Shown here: piece by piece, positions 8,849 through 18,700 of the stretch
Numbering within the stretch: position 1 is the first letter of the stretch
Layout: every line of letters begins with the position of its first letter
NCBI RefSeq assembly: GCF_039889165.1
Contig: NZ_JAYMYY010000001.1
Coordinates: forward strand, 1,550,001 to 1,614,000
Direction: 5' to 3'
Length of the DNA stretch: 64,000 nt
Source: Pseudocitrobacter cyperus
Lineage (GTDB): Bacteria; Pseudomonadota; Gammaproteobacteria; Enterobacterales; Enterobacteriaceae
Position numbers and translations under genes: made by a program
Notes under the pieces: model-generated
The model's input: the letters and a program-made list of their open reading frames with translations, nothing else
What the model was told of the DNA's origin: nothing
Database searches by the model: none

Positions 8849-10723
8849 TTACGACACCAGCAACTGGTTCATTCGACGGATAAACTGGTTCGGATCTTCC
8901 AGCGTACCGCGCTCAGCAAACAGCGCCTGATCCAGCAGCAGTTCAACCCACTCTTTGAACTGGGCTTCGTCCTGGGTATCAGCAGTGCGTTTAACCAGAA
9001 CGTGATCCGGGTTCAGTTCAAAGATGTATTTCACATCCGGTACCGACTGGCCCGCGGCGGCGAACAGCTTCGCCATCTGGGTGCTCATTTCGTCGGCATC
9101 GGTGGTGACGATTGCCGGGGTATCGGTCAGACGATGGGTCAGACGCACCTCTTTCACGCGGTCGCCCAGCAGCGTTTTCACGCGCTCAACGAACGGGGTC
9201 AGCGCTTTTTCCGCTTCTTTGGCGCTTTCGTCAACTTCATCGGCCAGTTTATCGATAGATTCGTCTGCTTTCGCCACAGACTGGAACGGTTTACCGTCGA
9301 ACTCAGTCAGGTAGTTCATCATCCATTCATCGATGCGGTCAGAAAGCAGCAGTACTTCGATGCCTTTCTTACGCAGCAGCTCCAGGTGTGGGCTGCTCTT
9401 CGCCGCGGCATAGCTGTCTGCGGTGATGTAATAGATTTTTTCCTGCCCTTCTTTCATGCGGGAAACGTAATCGGCCAGCGAAACGGTCTGCTCGGAGGAG
9501 TCCGTGTGCGTTGAGGCGAAGCGCAACAGTTTGGCGATCGTTTCCTGGTTGGCATTGTCCTCCGCCGGCCCCTCTTTCAGCACCAGCCCGAACTGTTTCC
9601 AGAAGGTTTGGTATTTTTCCGCGTCGTCTTTCGCCAGTTTCTCGAGCATTTGCAGAACACGTTTGGTCAGCGCACCGCGCAGACTGCGCGTTACAGCGCT
9701 GTCCTGCAGAATTTCGCGGGACACGTTCAGCGGCAGATCGTTGGAATCTATCAGGCCGCGCACGAAACGCAGGTAGTTCGGCATGAACTGCTCGGCGTCG
9801 TCCATGATAAACACGCGCTGCACATACAGTTTCAGGCCATGTTTATGGTCGCGATTCCACATATCCCACGGCGCCTGCGACGGGATGTACAGCAGGCTGG
9901 TGTACTCCTGCTTGCCTTCGACACGGTTGTGGCTCCAGGTCAGCGGGTCAGTAAAGTCATGGGCGATATGTTTGTAGAACTCGGTATATTCTTCGTTTTT
10001 AATTTCAGACTTGTTACGCGTCCACAGCGCCTGCGCTTTGTTGATTTTCTCCCAGGAGATAACGGTTTCGCCGTCTTTTTCTTCCCGTTTTTCAATTTCA
10101 ACCGGCAGCGCGATATGGTCGGAGTATTTGCTGATGACGGAACGCACGCGCCAGTCATCAAGGAACTCATCTTCACCTTCACGCATGTGCAGGGTGATTT
10201 CAGTGCCGCGATCGGCTTTGGTGATGTCGGCAACGGTGTAATCGCCTTCGCCTTCTGATTCCCAGAACACGCCGTTTTCTGCCGCATCGCCCGCCGCGCG
10301 GGTACGTACAGTCACTTTATCGGCCACGATAAACGCCGAGTAGAAGCCCACGCCAAACTGACCAATCAGTTGACTGTCTTTCGCCTGGTCAGATCCCATC
10401 GATTCGAGGAACGCTTTGGTGCCGGATTTGGCGATAGTCCCCAGATGGTCAATAACGTCATCACGGTTCATACCAATGCCGTTATCGGCAATGGTCAACG
10501 TGCGCTTATCTTTATCGAAGGAAACACGCACGCGCAGCTCGCCGTCACCTTCGTAAAGATCCGGGTTGGAGAGCGCGCGGAAACGCAGCTTGTCTGCCGC
10601 ATCCGAGGCGTTAGAGATAAGCTCACGCAGGAAAATTTCTTTATTGGAATACAGGGAATGGATCATCAGATGCAGAAGCTGTTTCACTTCAGACTGAAAA
10701 CCGCGAGTTTCTTGTCCTTTCAT
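8849..10723 (-). CDS. htpG: HtpG, Hsp90 chaperone
   Basis: Cytosolic ATP-dependent chaperone of the Hsp90 family. 624 residues as in E. coli. The N-terminal GHKL ATPase domain shows ELISNASDAADKLR, the nucleotide-binding DNGIGMNRDDVI and the lid motif GQFGVGFYSAFIVAD; the middle domain carries the conserved arginine in LPLNVSREILQ; the C-terminal dimerisation domain ends in NQLLVS. A strong sigma-32 promoter lies upstream, as expected for a heat-shock gene. Confidence 0.98.
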   Translation of the reverse strand: MKGQETRGFQSEVKQLLHLMIHSLYSNKEIFLRELISNASDAADKLRFRALSNPDLYEGDGELRVRVSFDKDKRTLTIADNGIGMNRDDVIDHLGTIAKSGTKAFLESMGSDQAKDSQLIGQFGVGFYSAFIVADKVTVRTRAAGDAAENGVFWESEGEGDYTVADITKADRGTEITLHMREGEDEFLDDWRVRSVISKYSDHIALPVEIEKREEKDGETVISWEKINKAQALWTRNKSEIKNEEYTEFYKHIAHDFTDPLTWSHNRVEGKQEYTSLLYIPSQAPWDMWNRDHKHGLKLYVQRVFIMDDAEQFMPNYLRFVRGLIDSNDLPLNVSREILQDSAVTRSLRGALTKRVLQMLEKLAKDDAEKYQTFWKQFGLVLKEGPAEDNANQETIAKLLRFASTHTDSSEQTVSLADYVSRMKEGQEKIYYITADSYAAAKSSPHLELLRKKGIEVLLLSDRIDEWMMNYLTEFDGKPFQSVAKADESIDKLADEVDESAKEAEKALTPFVERVKTLLGDRVKEVRLTHRLTDTPAIVTTDADEMSTQMAKLFAAAGQSVPDVKYIFELNPDHVLVKRTADTQDEAQFKEWVELLLDQALFAERGTLEDPNQFIRRMNQLLVS

Positions 10724-10773
10724 GTCGAAAATACCTCAATGCCAATTACAAGGTAAAAAAAGCGTTGAGAGGG

Positions 10774-10802
10774 AAATGGGGATAGCGGAGGGAAATTTCA
10801 AG
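10774..10802 (-). promoter_or_regulatory. Sigma-32 heat-shock promoter of htpG
   Basis: On the minus strand, CTTGAAA (-35; 10802-10796), a 14-bp spacer and CCCCATTT (-10; 10781-10774). This matches the sigma-32 consensus and lies about 50 bp before the htpG start. Confidence 0.9.
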
Positions 10803-10831
10803 CGAGAGCAGAAAAACCTGCTCTCGTTTGA

Positions 10832-11437
10832 TTAAAAACGAATCTTATGACGACCGGCAAGCGAGTGCGACAGCGTGGTGCCATCGACCATCTCCAGTTC
10901 ACCGCCAACCGGCACACCGTGGGCGATACGGCTGGCTTCCACACCGTGCTGAGCGCAAATCTCAGCGATGTAGTTGGCGGTCGCCTCCCCTTCCACCGTA
11001 GGGTTGGTGGCGAGGATCACTTCACTGAGCGACTCCGTTTCCAGACGCTGCTCAAGGCGATCAAGACCGATATCATCGGGCCCAATGCCGTCAAGCGGCG
11101 AGAGGTGCCCCATCAGCACGAAGTAGCGGCCGGAAAATTGCCCCGTCTGCTCAATGGCGTAGATGTCCGCCGGACTCTCTACCACACAGATTTGGCCGTT
11201 TTCCTGGCGACGCGGGTTCGAACAGATGTTGCACACTTCCTGCTCGGTGAAGGTGCGGCAGTCGGCACAGTGGCCGATCTCCGACATGGCGCGCGTCAAA
11301 GATTGCGCCAGACGCATTCCCCCGCTGCGGTCGCGCTGCAGCAGGGTAAACGCCATCCGCTGCGCAGACTTCGGGCCAACACCCGGCAGGCAGCGCAGCG
11401 CTTCCATAAGCTGAGTTAACAGCGGGCTGGTTTGCAT
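10832..11437 (-). CDS. recR: RecR, recombination mediator protein
   Basis: Works with RecO and RecF to load RecA at single-strand gaps. 201 residues as in E. coli. Order: helix-hairpin-helix near the N-terminus (LPGVGPKSAQRMA), a four-cysteine zinc finger (CADCRTF...VCNIC), then a Toprim domain (ICVVESPADIYAIE) and a C-terminal segment. The ATG overlaps the ybaB stop by one base (TGATG), implying translational coupling in the dnaX-ybaB-recR operon. Confidence 0.97.
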   Translation of the reverse strand: MQTSPLLTQLMEALRCLPGVGPKSAQRMAFTLLQRDRSGGMRLAQSLTRAMSEIGHCADCRTFTEQEVCNICSNPRRQENGQICVVESPADIYAIEQTGQFSGRYFVLMGHLSPLDGIGPDDIGLDRLEQRLETESLSEVILATNPTVEGEATANYIAEICAQHGVEASRIAHGVPVGGELEMVDGTTLSHSLAGRHKIRF

Positions 11438-11766
11438 CAGAACGGCAGCTTCATACCCGGCGGCAGTTGCATACCGGAGGAGACAGAGGCCATTTTCTCT
11501 TTCTGGGTTTCATCAATGCGACGCGCCGCATCGTTGAATGCCGCAGCGACCAGGTCTTCCAGCATATCTTTGTCATCTTCCAGCAGGCTTGGGTCAATTT
11601 CCACGCGACGGCAGTTATGCGCGCCATTAATGGTCACTTTAACCAGACCCGCGCCGGATTCCCCGGTCACTTCCAGTTTCGCGATTTCTTCCTGCATCTG
11701 CTGCATTTTTTCTTGCATCTGCTGGGCCTGTTTCATCAGGTTACCCAGACCGCCTTTACCAAACAT
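11437..11766 (-). CDS. ybaB: YbaB, nucleoid-associated DNA-binding protein
   Basis: Small dimeric DNA-binding protein (YbaB/EbfC family) nearly always found between dnaX and recR. 109 residues as in E. coli. The start MFGKGGLGNLMKQAQQMQ at 11766 is the family start; the longer frame upstream runs into dnaX and is not credible. A Met/Gln-rich helix (residues about 8-30) precedes the core VTINGAHNCRRVEIDPSLL. It ends in the RecR start codon. Confidence 0.95.
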   Translation of the reverse strand: MFGKGGLGNLMKQAQQMQEKMQQMQEEIAKLEVTGESGAGLVKVTINGAHNCRRVEIDPSLLEDDKDMLEDLVAAAFNDAARRIDETQKEKMASVSSGMQLPPGMKLPF

Positions 11767-11815
11767 AGGCTTCTCTCTTTCATTCAAGGGTGACGACCAT
11801 AAGCCAGGCTCACGA

Positions 11816-13741
11816 TCAAATGGGGCGAATACTCTCTTCGTCCAGATCCGCATCAAAGAATCGACGCAGAGTCTGAATGTTGTTATCCGCAATTATCGCC
11901 TCGCGCGCCTGCGCGAGTTTCTCTTCATAAATGGCCTGACGCCACTCAAGCGGCGTTCGCTGGGTAGAATTATCATCTTCAATGATAGTCAATTCAACGG
12001 GTGCGCCATATAAAACGCCGAGTGCCTCAGCCAGTTTCTGCTGCGCGCCAGGCGAGTTAAGGTGACGCTGGGTCGGGCGCAGATGCAGGCAAATGGTGTT
12101 GCCGTCCTGCTCTTTCCATGCATTGAGCGCGACCTGTTCGACCAGCTTCGGCAGCGCCAGTTGGCTAACCTCTGCCGCCCACGCATCACGCTCGATGGCT
12201 TCAGCGGCAAGCTTCGCCGCCAGCTCTGGCGTTTTTTCATGCTCCAGCGCTTTCTTCAACGCCTTCGGCGTTGCTACCTCCACTTTGACCTCTTCGGTCA
12301 CCATGGTGGATTTCCAGCGATAGGCCTCTTTCTTCGCCGGTGCTTTCTCGAGCGCCGACGGTGCCGGACGCGAGGAGACGCGTTCCGTTACCGAAGCCAG
12401 TCTTTCCAGCGCAGCGTTATTCACCGGCCGCGCGCGGGAAGCGGCTGCCGGTTCACTCTTTTTTGGTTTGGGCGCTCCTGCATTGCCCTGCTGAAGCTGG
12501 CGACGTGCGGCCAGCACCTGATTCGTGGAATCGGGTAACGGCACATCCGGCGCGCGTGGCGCGGCCTGCTGCTGAACCGGTGGCGGCGTCATCATCGCCG
12601 TCGCGGCCTGGGGCGCGAAATTGTGCTGCGGCGCTTCGGGCTCCGGCAACGGCATACGCGGGTGGAACGCCAGCGCGCGCAGCAACGTCATCTCAATCCC
12701 CATCCGTCTGTCCGGCGCGTAAGGCAATTCCTTGCGGCCAATCAACAGGGTTTGATAATAGAGCTGTACGTCCGTTGGCGGCACAGTACGCGCTAAATCA
12801 CGCATTCGCTGTTCAACCAGGGCCATGTCGCTCCCCAGCGCAGACGGCGACAACTGCACCATCGCGATGCGATGTAACAGGCTTTGCATTTCAACCAACA
12901 GCGCTTCCCACTCAATACCGCGCTGGGCGGCATCGTTGACCAGCGCCATGACGCGTTCGCCATCGGCGGCCACCAACGCTTCAATCAAAGAGAGCGCCTG
13001 GTCGTCGTCGAGCGTGCCCAGCATCGTGCTGACCGACGCGGTGGTCAGTTGCCCTTCCCCGCTGGCAATCGCCTGGTCGGTAAGGCTTAACGCATCACGC
13101 AGGCTGCCGTCTGCCGAACGGGCGAGCAGTTGCAGGGCTCGCGGCTCAAAGGCGATTTTCTCTTCGCCGAGAATGTGCTCAAGCTGATGACGAATTTGTT
13201 CGACATCCAGCGCTTTAAGGTGAAATTGCAGGCAACGGGAAAGGATCGTGACCGGCAATTTTTGCGGGTCAGTGGTTGCCAGCAGGAATTTGACGTGCGC
13301 AGGCGGCTCTTCCAGCGTTTTCAACAATGCGTTGAAACTGTGGCGGGAGAGCATGTGCACTTCGTCAATCAGATAGACTTTGAAACGCCCACGCGCCGGA
13401 GCGTACTGGACGTTATCGAGCAGGTCGCGCGTGTCTTCAACTTTGGTACGCGACGCGGCATCGATTTCGATTAAATCGACAAAACGCCCCTCTTCGATTT
13501 CACGGCAGTTATCACACACGCCGCACGGCGTGGCGGTGACGCCGGTTTCACAGTTCAGCCCCTTCGCCAGTAAACGGGCGATAGAGGTTTTACCGACGCC
13601 GCGGGTGCCGGAAAAGAGGTAGGCGTGATGAATGCGCCCTAACGACAAGCCGTTCGCCAGTGCAGTCAGCACATGTTCCTGGCCGACGACGTCAGCGAAG
13701 GTTTGTGGTCGCCATTTTCGGGCTAAGACCTGATAACTCAT
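11816..13741 (-). CDS. dnaX: DnaX, DNA polymerase III subunits tau and gamma
   Basis: Clamp-loader ATPase of the replicative polymerase. The full frame gives tau, 641 residues (643 in E. coli). The AAA+ part has Walker A GTRGVGKTS, a zinc-binding CETGVTATPCGVCDNC cluster, the DEVHML Walker B box and the sensor 1 region. A proline/glutamine-rich linker from about 365 leads to the tau-specific domains that bind DnaB and the polymerase core. A programmed -1 frameshift site (separate entry) would yield gamma of 429 residues. First gene of an operon with ybaB and recR. Confidence 0.98.
   Translation of the reverse strand: MSYQVLARKWRPQTFADVVGQEHVLTALANGLSLGRIHHAYLFSGTRGVGKTSIARLLAKGLNCETGVTATPCGVCDNCREIEEGRFVDLIEIDAASRTKVEDTRDLLDNVQYAPARGRFKVYLIDEVHMLSRHSFNALLKTLEEPPAHVKFLLATTDPQKLPVTILSRCLQFHLKALDVEQIRHQLEHILGEEKIAFEPRALQLLARSADGSLRDALSLTDQAIASGEGQLTTASVSTMLGTLDDDQALSLIEALVAADGERVMALVNDAAQRGIEWEALLVEMQSLLHRIAMVQLSPSALGSDMALVEQRMRDLARTVPPTDVQLYYQTLLIGRKELPYAPDRRMGIEMTLLRALAFHPRMPLPEPEAPQHNFAPQAATAMMTPPPVQQQAAPRAPDVPLPDSTNQVLAARRQLQQGNAGAPKPKKSEPAAASRARPVNNAALERLASVTERVSSRPAPSALEKAPAKKEAYRWKSTMVTEEVKVEVATPKALKKALEHEKTPELAAKLAAEAIERDAWAAEVSQLALPKLVEQVALNAWKEQDGNTICLHLRPTQRHLNSPGAQQKLAEALGVLYGAPVELTIIEDDNSTQRTPLEWRQAIYEEKLAQAREAIIADNNIQTLRRFFDADLDEESIRPI
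12453..12479 (-). promoter_or_regulatory. dnaX: dnaX programmed -1 frameshift signal
   Basis: On the minus strand an AGGAG Shine-Dalgarno-like stimulator (12479-12475) lies 10 nt before the slippery heptamer A AAA AAG (12464-12458). Slippage by -1 at codons 427-428 reads GAG then TGA (12455-12453), which ends gamma at residue 429. Just downstream is a GC-rich stem (ACCGGC/GCCGGT with inner GCCGC/GCGGC). The arrangement is the same as in E. coli, where it is experimentally established. Confidence 0.92.
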
Positions 13742-13834
13742 TGGCTGGCTCTGAGACGTTGGAAGGTGGATTCACGAGGGGGGTAATGCTATCACAGCCC
13801 CGCCAATACGGCGAGGCTCAGTATCGGGATTTGC

Positions 13835-14386
13835 TTAGTGGCCCGGGAAAGAAACCAGACTGTAGCTGGTGATACCCTGTTTTTCCAGACGTTGCTCACC
13901 ACCCAGGTCGAACAGGTTGATGATAAACGCAGCATCGGTCACTTCGCCGCCCAGACGACGGATCAATTTAACGGTCGCTTCGATGGTGCCGCCGGTTGCC
14001 AGCAGATCATCAACCACCAGTACTTTGTCGCCCGGTTTAATGGCATCAACGTGGATTTCCAGTTTATCGGTGCCGTACTCCAGTTCGTAGCTTTCCGAGA
14101 TGGTTTCGCGCGGCAGTTTGCCCGGCTTACGTACCGGAACAAAACCAACGCCCAACGCCAGTGCGACCGGCGCGCCAAACAGAAAACCACGTGCTTCGGT
14201 GCCCACGACTTTAGTGATGCCAGCATCTTTGAAGCGATTGACCAGCAGCTCAATGCTGAGTGCGTAGGCTTGCGGATCTTCCATTAAGCTTGTGACGTCA
14301 CGGAAAAGGATGCCCGGCTTCGGATAGTCCTGGATGCTTTTGATGCTGTTCTTCAGAAATTCAAGCTGCTGTGCAGTAGCGGTCAT
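13835..14386 (-). CDS. apt: Apt, adenine phosphoribosyltransferase
   Basis: Salvages adenine with PRPP to form AMP. 183 residues as in E. coli. The PRPP-binding motif VLVVDDLLATGGT is clear, and RDVTSLMEDP and GFVPVRKPGKLP are family blocks. The start MTATAQQLEFLK (14386) matches the family; an upstream in-frame ATG at 14428 would add 14 residues of non-homologous sequence. Lies upstream of dnaX with a 93-bp gap. Confidence 0.97.
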   Translation of the reverse strand: MTATAQQLEFLKNSIKSIQDYPKPGILFRDVTSLMEDPQAYALSIELLVNRFKDAGITKVVGTEARGFLFGAPVALALGVGFVPVRKPGKLPRETISESYELEYGTDKLEIHVDAIKPGDKVLVVDDLLATGGTIEATVKLIRRLGGEVTDAAFIINLFDLGGEQRLEKQGITSYSLVSFPGH

Positions 14387-14533
14387 AGGTTTGTGCCTGC
14401 TTAAAACGATGTTACTCGAGGCGTGCAAAATGGGCCAAAGTTACATCTGATTAACTTTTGACCGGCGCGCCTGTGCTCGAAAACGGTCGAATTTACTGAC
14501 TGCTGATAAGAATTGCAACACCATTGATGCGCT

Positions 14534-14911
14534 TTACGGCTTTTGTTGTTCCGCATCAATCACCGGTATCCGCCACATGAAAATAAGCAGACAAGCCAAA
14601 ATCGCCAGCAGCAGTATACGAACCCACATCATCTTCACCAGCCATAAAGAGACGCCGAAGGTGATAAGAATTAAGATAATCGCCCGTGGTTTTGCCCCAC
14701 GCGGCATCGCCCGATACTTTTGCCAGTGGCGCAAATAGCCGCCAAACCAGGAGCGATAAAGCAGCCAGTGATGAAAACGCGGCGAGGAGCGCGCGAAGCA
14801 CCAGGCGGCGAGTAGAATAAAAGGCGTGGTGGGCAGTAGCGGCAAAACGACGCCTAAAGTGCCCAGAGCTACCGCCAGCCAGCCAATCATGATTAAAATA
14901 GTGCGTTGCAT
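14534..14911 (-). CDS. ybaN: YbaN, DUF454 inner-membrane protein
   Basis: Small membrane protein of unknown function, 125 residues as in E. coli YbaN. Three or four hydrophobic segments are visible, with the DUF454 hallmark GVVLPLLPTTPFILLAAWCFARSS near the N-terminus. The start MQRTILIMIGW at 14911 is the family start. Divergent from priC, 66 bp apart. Confidence 0.93.
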   Translation of the reverse strand: MQRTILIMIGWLAVALGTLGVVLPLLPTTPFILLAAWCFARSSPRFHHWLLYRSWFGGYLRHWQKYRAMPRGAKPRAIILILITFGVSLWLVKMMWVRILLLAILACLLIFMWRIPVIDAEQQKP

Positions 14912-14977
14912 AGCGAGAATCGTTATCAATACCAGTCGCTAATGTAGCATAGTTGATAAATTTATACGGAGAGTGGC

Positions 14978-15505
14978 GTGAAAATAGCGCAGCTTTTACA
15001 TACGCTGGAAGCACAACTTGCGCGGCTGCAAACGCGCATCGCGCCTCTGGCGCAGCACGCCACACTAACGCCCCGCTTTGACCGGAAGTTGTTTCATACC
15101 CGCAGCACCACGCTACAGGCGTGTCTTAATGAGGCGCAAAAGCATTTTAGCGAGCTGCAACGGGCGGTCGGGCAGCAGCAACGCCCGCAGGTTGCCTGGC
15201 TTGCAGAACGGTTGGTGGCACAAATTGAAGCGATCAGTCGTGAAAGCGAAGCCTGGTCGCTGCGTGCCTGGGATAGCGCCTCACCCGCGCAGACACGCTG
15301 GCAGCGCAAGCGCCTGCAAACCCAGGAGTTCGAACGTCGACTCGTGGAGATGAAACAGGCGCGTGAGCGTCAGCTTGCGCAGACGACCACCTTTGAAGAG
15401 CAGCAGCGTCTCAGCCGTGAAATTACCGCCTTTGACGCCCGCCTGGCTCGCTGCCGGCAGGCATTACAGGAAATTGAAACCGTACTGGCGCGCTTAATGC
15501 GCTAA
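14978..15505 (+). CDS. priC: PriC, primosomal replication protein
   Basis: Helps restart stalled replication forks by loading DnaB through SSB and fork recognition. 175 residues as in E. coli. The protein is largely helical, rich in Gln and Arg, with coiled-coil-like stretches (MKQARERQLAQTTTFEEQQ) and a characteristic N-terminus MKIAQLLHTLEAQLARLQ. GGAGAG is found just upstream of the start. Followed after 10 bp by rsmS, so probably co-transcribed. Confidence 0.95.
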   Translation: MKIAQLLHTLEAQLARLQTRIAPLAQHATLTPRFDRKLFHTRSTTLQACLNEAQKHFSELQRAVGQQQRPQVAWLAERLVAQIEAISRESEAWSLRAWDSASPAQTRWQRKRLQTQEFERRLVEMKQARERQLAQTTTFEEQQRLSREITAFDARLARCRQALQEIETVLARLMR

Positions 15506-15515
15506 AGGAGAAGGT

Positions 15516-15680
15516 ATGTCGCTGGAAAATGCGCCGGATGATGTCAAGCTGGCGGTCGATTTGATAATGCTACTGGAGAGCCATGATATCGCGCCGGAGG
15601 TGGTACTCAGCGCGCTGGAGATGGTGAAGCGGGATTTCGTTAAGAAATTAACATCAACAGCCGACAATCGCGCTGAATAA
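15516..15680 (+). CDS. rsmS: RsmS (YbaM), small DUF2496 protein
   Basis: Short protein of 54 residues (53 in E. coli), beginning MSLENAPDDVKLAVDLIMLL. Homologues in Pectobacterium were named RsmS for an effect on exoenzyme production; the biochemical role in enterics is unclear. AAAGGAGAAGG lies directly upstream and the gene starts 10 bp after priC, so translation is probably coupled. The tail after LALEM/LSALEMVKRD is variable among species. Confidence 0.88.
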   Translation: MSLENAPDDVKLAVDLIMLLESHDIAPEVVLSALEMVKRDFVKKLTSTADNRAE

Positions 15681-15683
15681 CCA

Positions 15684-15707
15684 CCCGGTAGCGAATCGCT
15701 AACCGGG
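15684..15707. repeat. REP-like hairpin after rsmS
   Basis: Imperfect inverted repeat built on CCCGGTAGCG and CGCTAACCGGG, resembling a REP palindrome, 3 bp past the rsmS stop. Confidence 0.6.
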
Positions 15708-15716
15708 CCTGTAAAA

Positions 15717-15738
15717 GCCGCCATCCGGCGATGGCGGC
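15717..15738. terminator. Bidirectional hairpin between rsmS and mscK
   Basis: Perfect 9-bp stem GCCGCCATC / GATGGCGGC with loop CGGC, between the convergent rsmS and mscK genes. Confidence 0.7.
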
Positions 15739-15744
15739 GTGATA

Positions 15745-18700
15745 TCAATCCGCTACGGCGAGATGATTACCATCATTGTTATCCCGCTTCACTTCCGTTA
15801 CTTCATCGCCTTTTTCATTGTGCAGATGAACTTCCAGTTGATTAAAGGCAATGTTGATGTTGTTTTCGCGGCACAGACGATCGATGGTGCGGTTCAGTTC
15901 ATCGACGGTGTAGCTGCGATCGCGCAGTTCACGCACGTAAAGACGCAGTTCGTGATCCAGCGTGCTGGCACCGAAAGTCGTAAACAACACGATCGGCTCC
16001 GGATCGTGCATCACTTTCGGATGCTCCATCGCCGCTTTCAGTAGTACCTCTTTTACCTTGTCGAGATCTGAGCCATAAGCAACGCCCAGGCTGATTACCA
16101 CGCGGGTGATCGTATCACTGAGCGACCAGTTGATCAGACGTTCAGTAACGAACGCTTTGTTCGGGATGATCACCTCTTTCCGGTCGAAATCGGTGATCGT
16201 CGTGGCGCGAATACGGATCTTGCTGACCGTACCGGAGAAGGTGCCAATCGTAACCGTATCGCCAATACGCACCGGACGCTCGAACAGAATGATAATGCCG
16301 GAGACAAAGTTACCGAAGATCTCCTGCAGACCAAAACCAAGACCTACCGACAATGCCGCCGCCAGCCACTGTAATTTATCCCACGAGACGCCCAGCGAGC
16401 CGAATACGGTCATCGCACCTACGGCGATAATCACATAGTTCAGAATGGTCGTGATGGCATAAGAGGCCCCCTGGCGCATGTTGAGACGCGAGAGCACCAG
16501 CACTTCCAGCAAACCAGGCAAGTTGCGGATGAGCGCCCAGGCTATCGCCGCCGCAATCACCGCAAACAGCAGGCTGCCCATGGTGACGCTTTTCATCACG
16601 CTGGCGCCCGCTTCCGTGCCGGTGTAGTGCCACAGAGTGATGCTGTCCAGATAGGTGAAAACGGTAATTAAGTCAGACCAGATAGCCCAGAACACCACGG
16701 CAAACAGCGAGACCATCACCAGCATCGTGATACGCAGGGTTTGCTGGTTGACCTGTTCGAGCGCAATTGTCGGCTCTTCCGCAGGTTCAGCGCCTTCCGC
16801 GCCCTCTTTCACCATGTTCTGTCGACGGGCGACCGCACGACGATAGGCGATACGCCGCGCCGCAACGCTCAGACCGCGCAGCACGGTTTGATAAAGCAGA
16901 TTCCAGACAATCACCAGATAGACGGTTTCAATCCAGCGGCCAGAGAGACGCAACGTGGTGTAGAAGTACCCGGTCGCCGTCAATACCATCAATCCAATCG
17001 GCACCAGCGACAGCACGGTAATCGTGACCAGACGCAGGCCATGGGACTCTTTATCGCGCCAGCTATCACGGCACATCGGCCAAACCAGAATGGCGATAAG
17101 CAGCAGATTCAGCAGGATCACAAACTGCCCCAGCACATCGTCCATCAGGTGCAGCGGCGAGAGTTCAGAAACGACTGACCAGAAATGCAGTGGCAACAGC
17201 GCCAGGCTGATGCGGACAATCTGGCGACGCCAGTGGCTGGTTATCTGTTCCGGCATATTAAAATGGCGCACGGCCACGCCGTCTTTTTCCAGCACCTTCC
17301 AACATAAGCCGAAGATTAACCAGAACATCGCCAGCTTTTTACAAAACGCCCACAGCAGGTCGCTGATGTTAAGCTGCATAGTAAGCAGTATCAGGCCAAC
17401 CGCGAGGATCAGCAGCACCACCGGCAGCGCTCTGACCAGATCAATCAGTATCGCTTTTGGCGTGTGCAACTGGCTGTCATTACGCAACTGCCCCACTTGT
17501 TCGGCCAGCCGCGCCTGATATGCGCGCAGCGCGCCCAGTTTCCAGCGAATCAGCCCGGCAATCAGCAGCAGAGGTAATCCCGCCAGGAATGCGATAAACA
17601 CCGCAGGCCACGCTTTTTCCCAGTTCACGGTGATTTTCATCGACTTGAACTGATCTTTCAGCGCGCCAGGGAAGGATTTAATCCAGTCCCAACCCATCGG
17701 TTTGTTGCTGTTTACCCAGAAGATTTGCTGGGTGAGGATCTCTTTGAGATTTTTCGACACGCTCATCAACTGCTGCTGGTTAATTTGCAGGTTGATGGCC
17801 ATCATCAGTTGGGAACCCAATTGTTTGTTAATTAAATCCAGCGCTTCGCGGCGCGCGTCCACCAGTTGCAGCAGGGCGTCATGGACTTCCGGATTCACAT
17901 CGCTGGTGTGCCCCTGTTCCAGCTTCGCAACAAAATCTTCGCTCTGGAACATGGCATCACGCTGTTGGTTAATTTCGAACTGCTCGAGACGCAGATCCGC
18001 AATGCGGTTGGTCATATCTTCCAGTTCATCGGCAGAGGGTAACGTCTGCTGCTGCTGATACAGAATGCGCGACAGCAACAGGCTGCCTTTCAGCACCGCG
18101 ATTTGCTCTTTGATATTACGCTCAGATTGCAGCGCACGGTCGAGCCAGTTCTTAACTTTAATATTTTGCTGAACCAGTTGGTTGCCGCTTTCTGTCACCG
18201 TAATCAGGCGCTGGCTCAACTGATGGTTGATCTCCAGTTCCTGTTTTACCAAAGGGTTGGCCTGGATACGCGCAGTCTCTTCCGGCGAGGCAGTTTCCTG
18301 CGCCGTTTTTTCCGTCAGCGTCAGACGCTTGGTGTTCACCGCCTCCTGCAATAGCTGAAGCTGATGTTCAAGACGCGTGGTGTACGCCGTGATGTAATCA
18401 CGCTGTTTTTGCAGGGTGTCCTGTAGCGTGGTATTACCCTGTAAACTTTTACGTTGCTGATCAAGCTCCGCATTAAGCAACGCTTGCTGAACCTGAAGCA
18501 TGGTCTGCTGTGAAGGACGCAACGCCCCTTCGCCCACCGTGGTGCCGTTCAGACTGTTGCGGATCTGCTGCAGTTGCTGCGAGGCCGCATTCATGGCGTT
18601 TTGTACACGCTCCGGCTGCGTTTGCAGCGAAACAAGCTGACTGTTATAGGTCGCCAGGTCATTCTGCGCATTTTGCAAATCATCGACCATCTGGCTCAGG

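Noticed and set aside
11437..11892. Longer YbaB start (151 codons)
   Set aside because: The extra N-terminal residues are read from the end of dnaX in another frame; family alignment starts at 11766.
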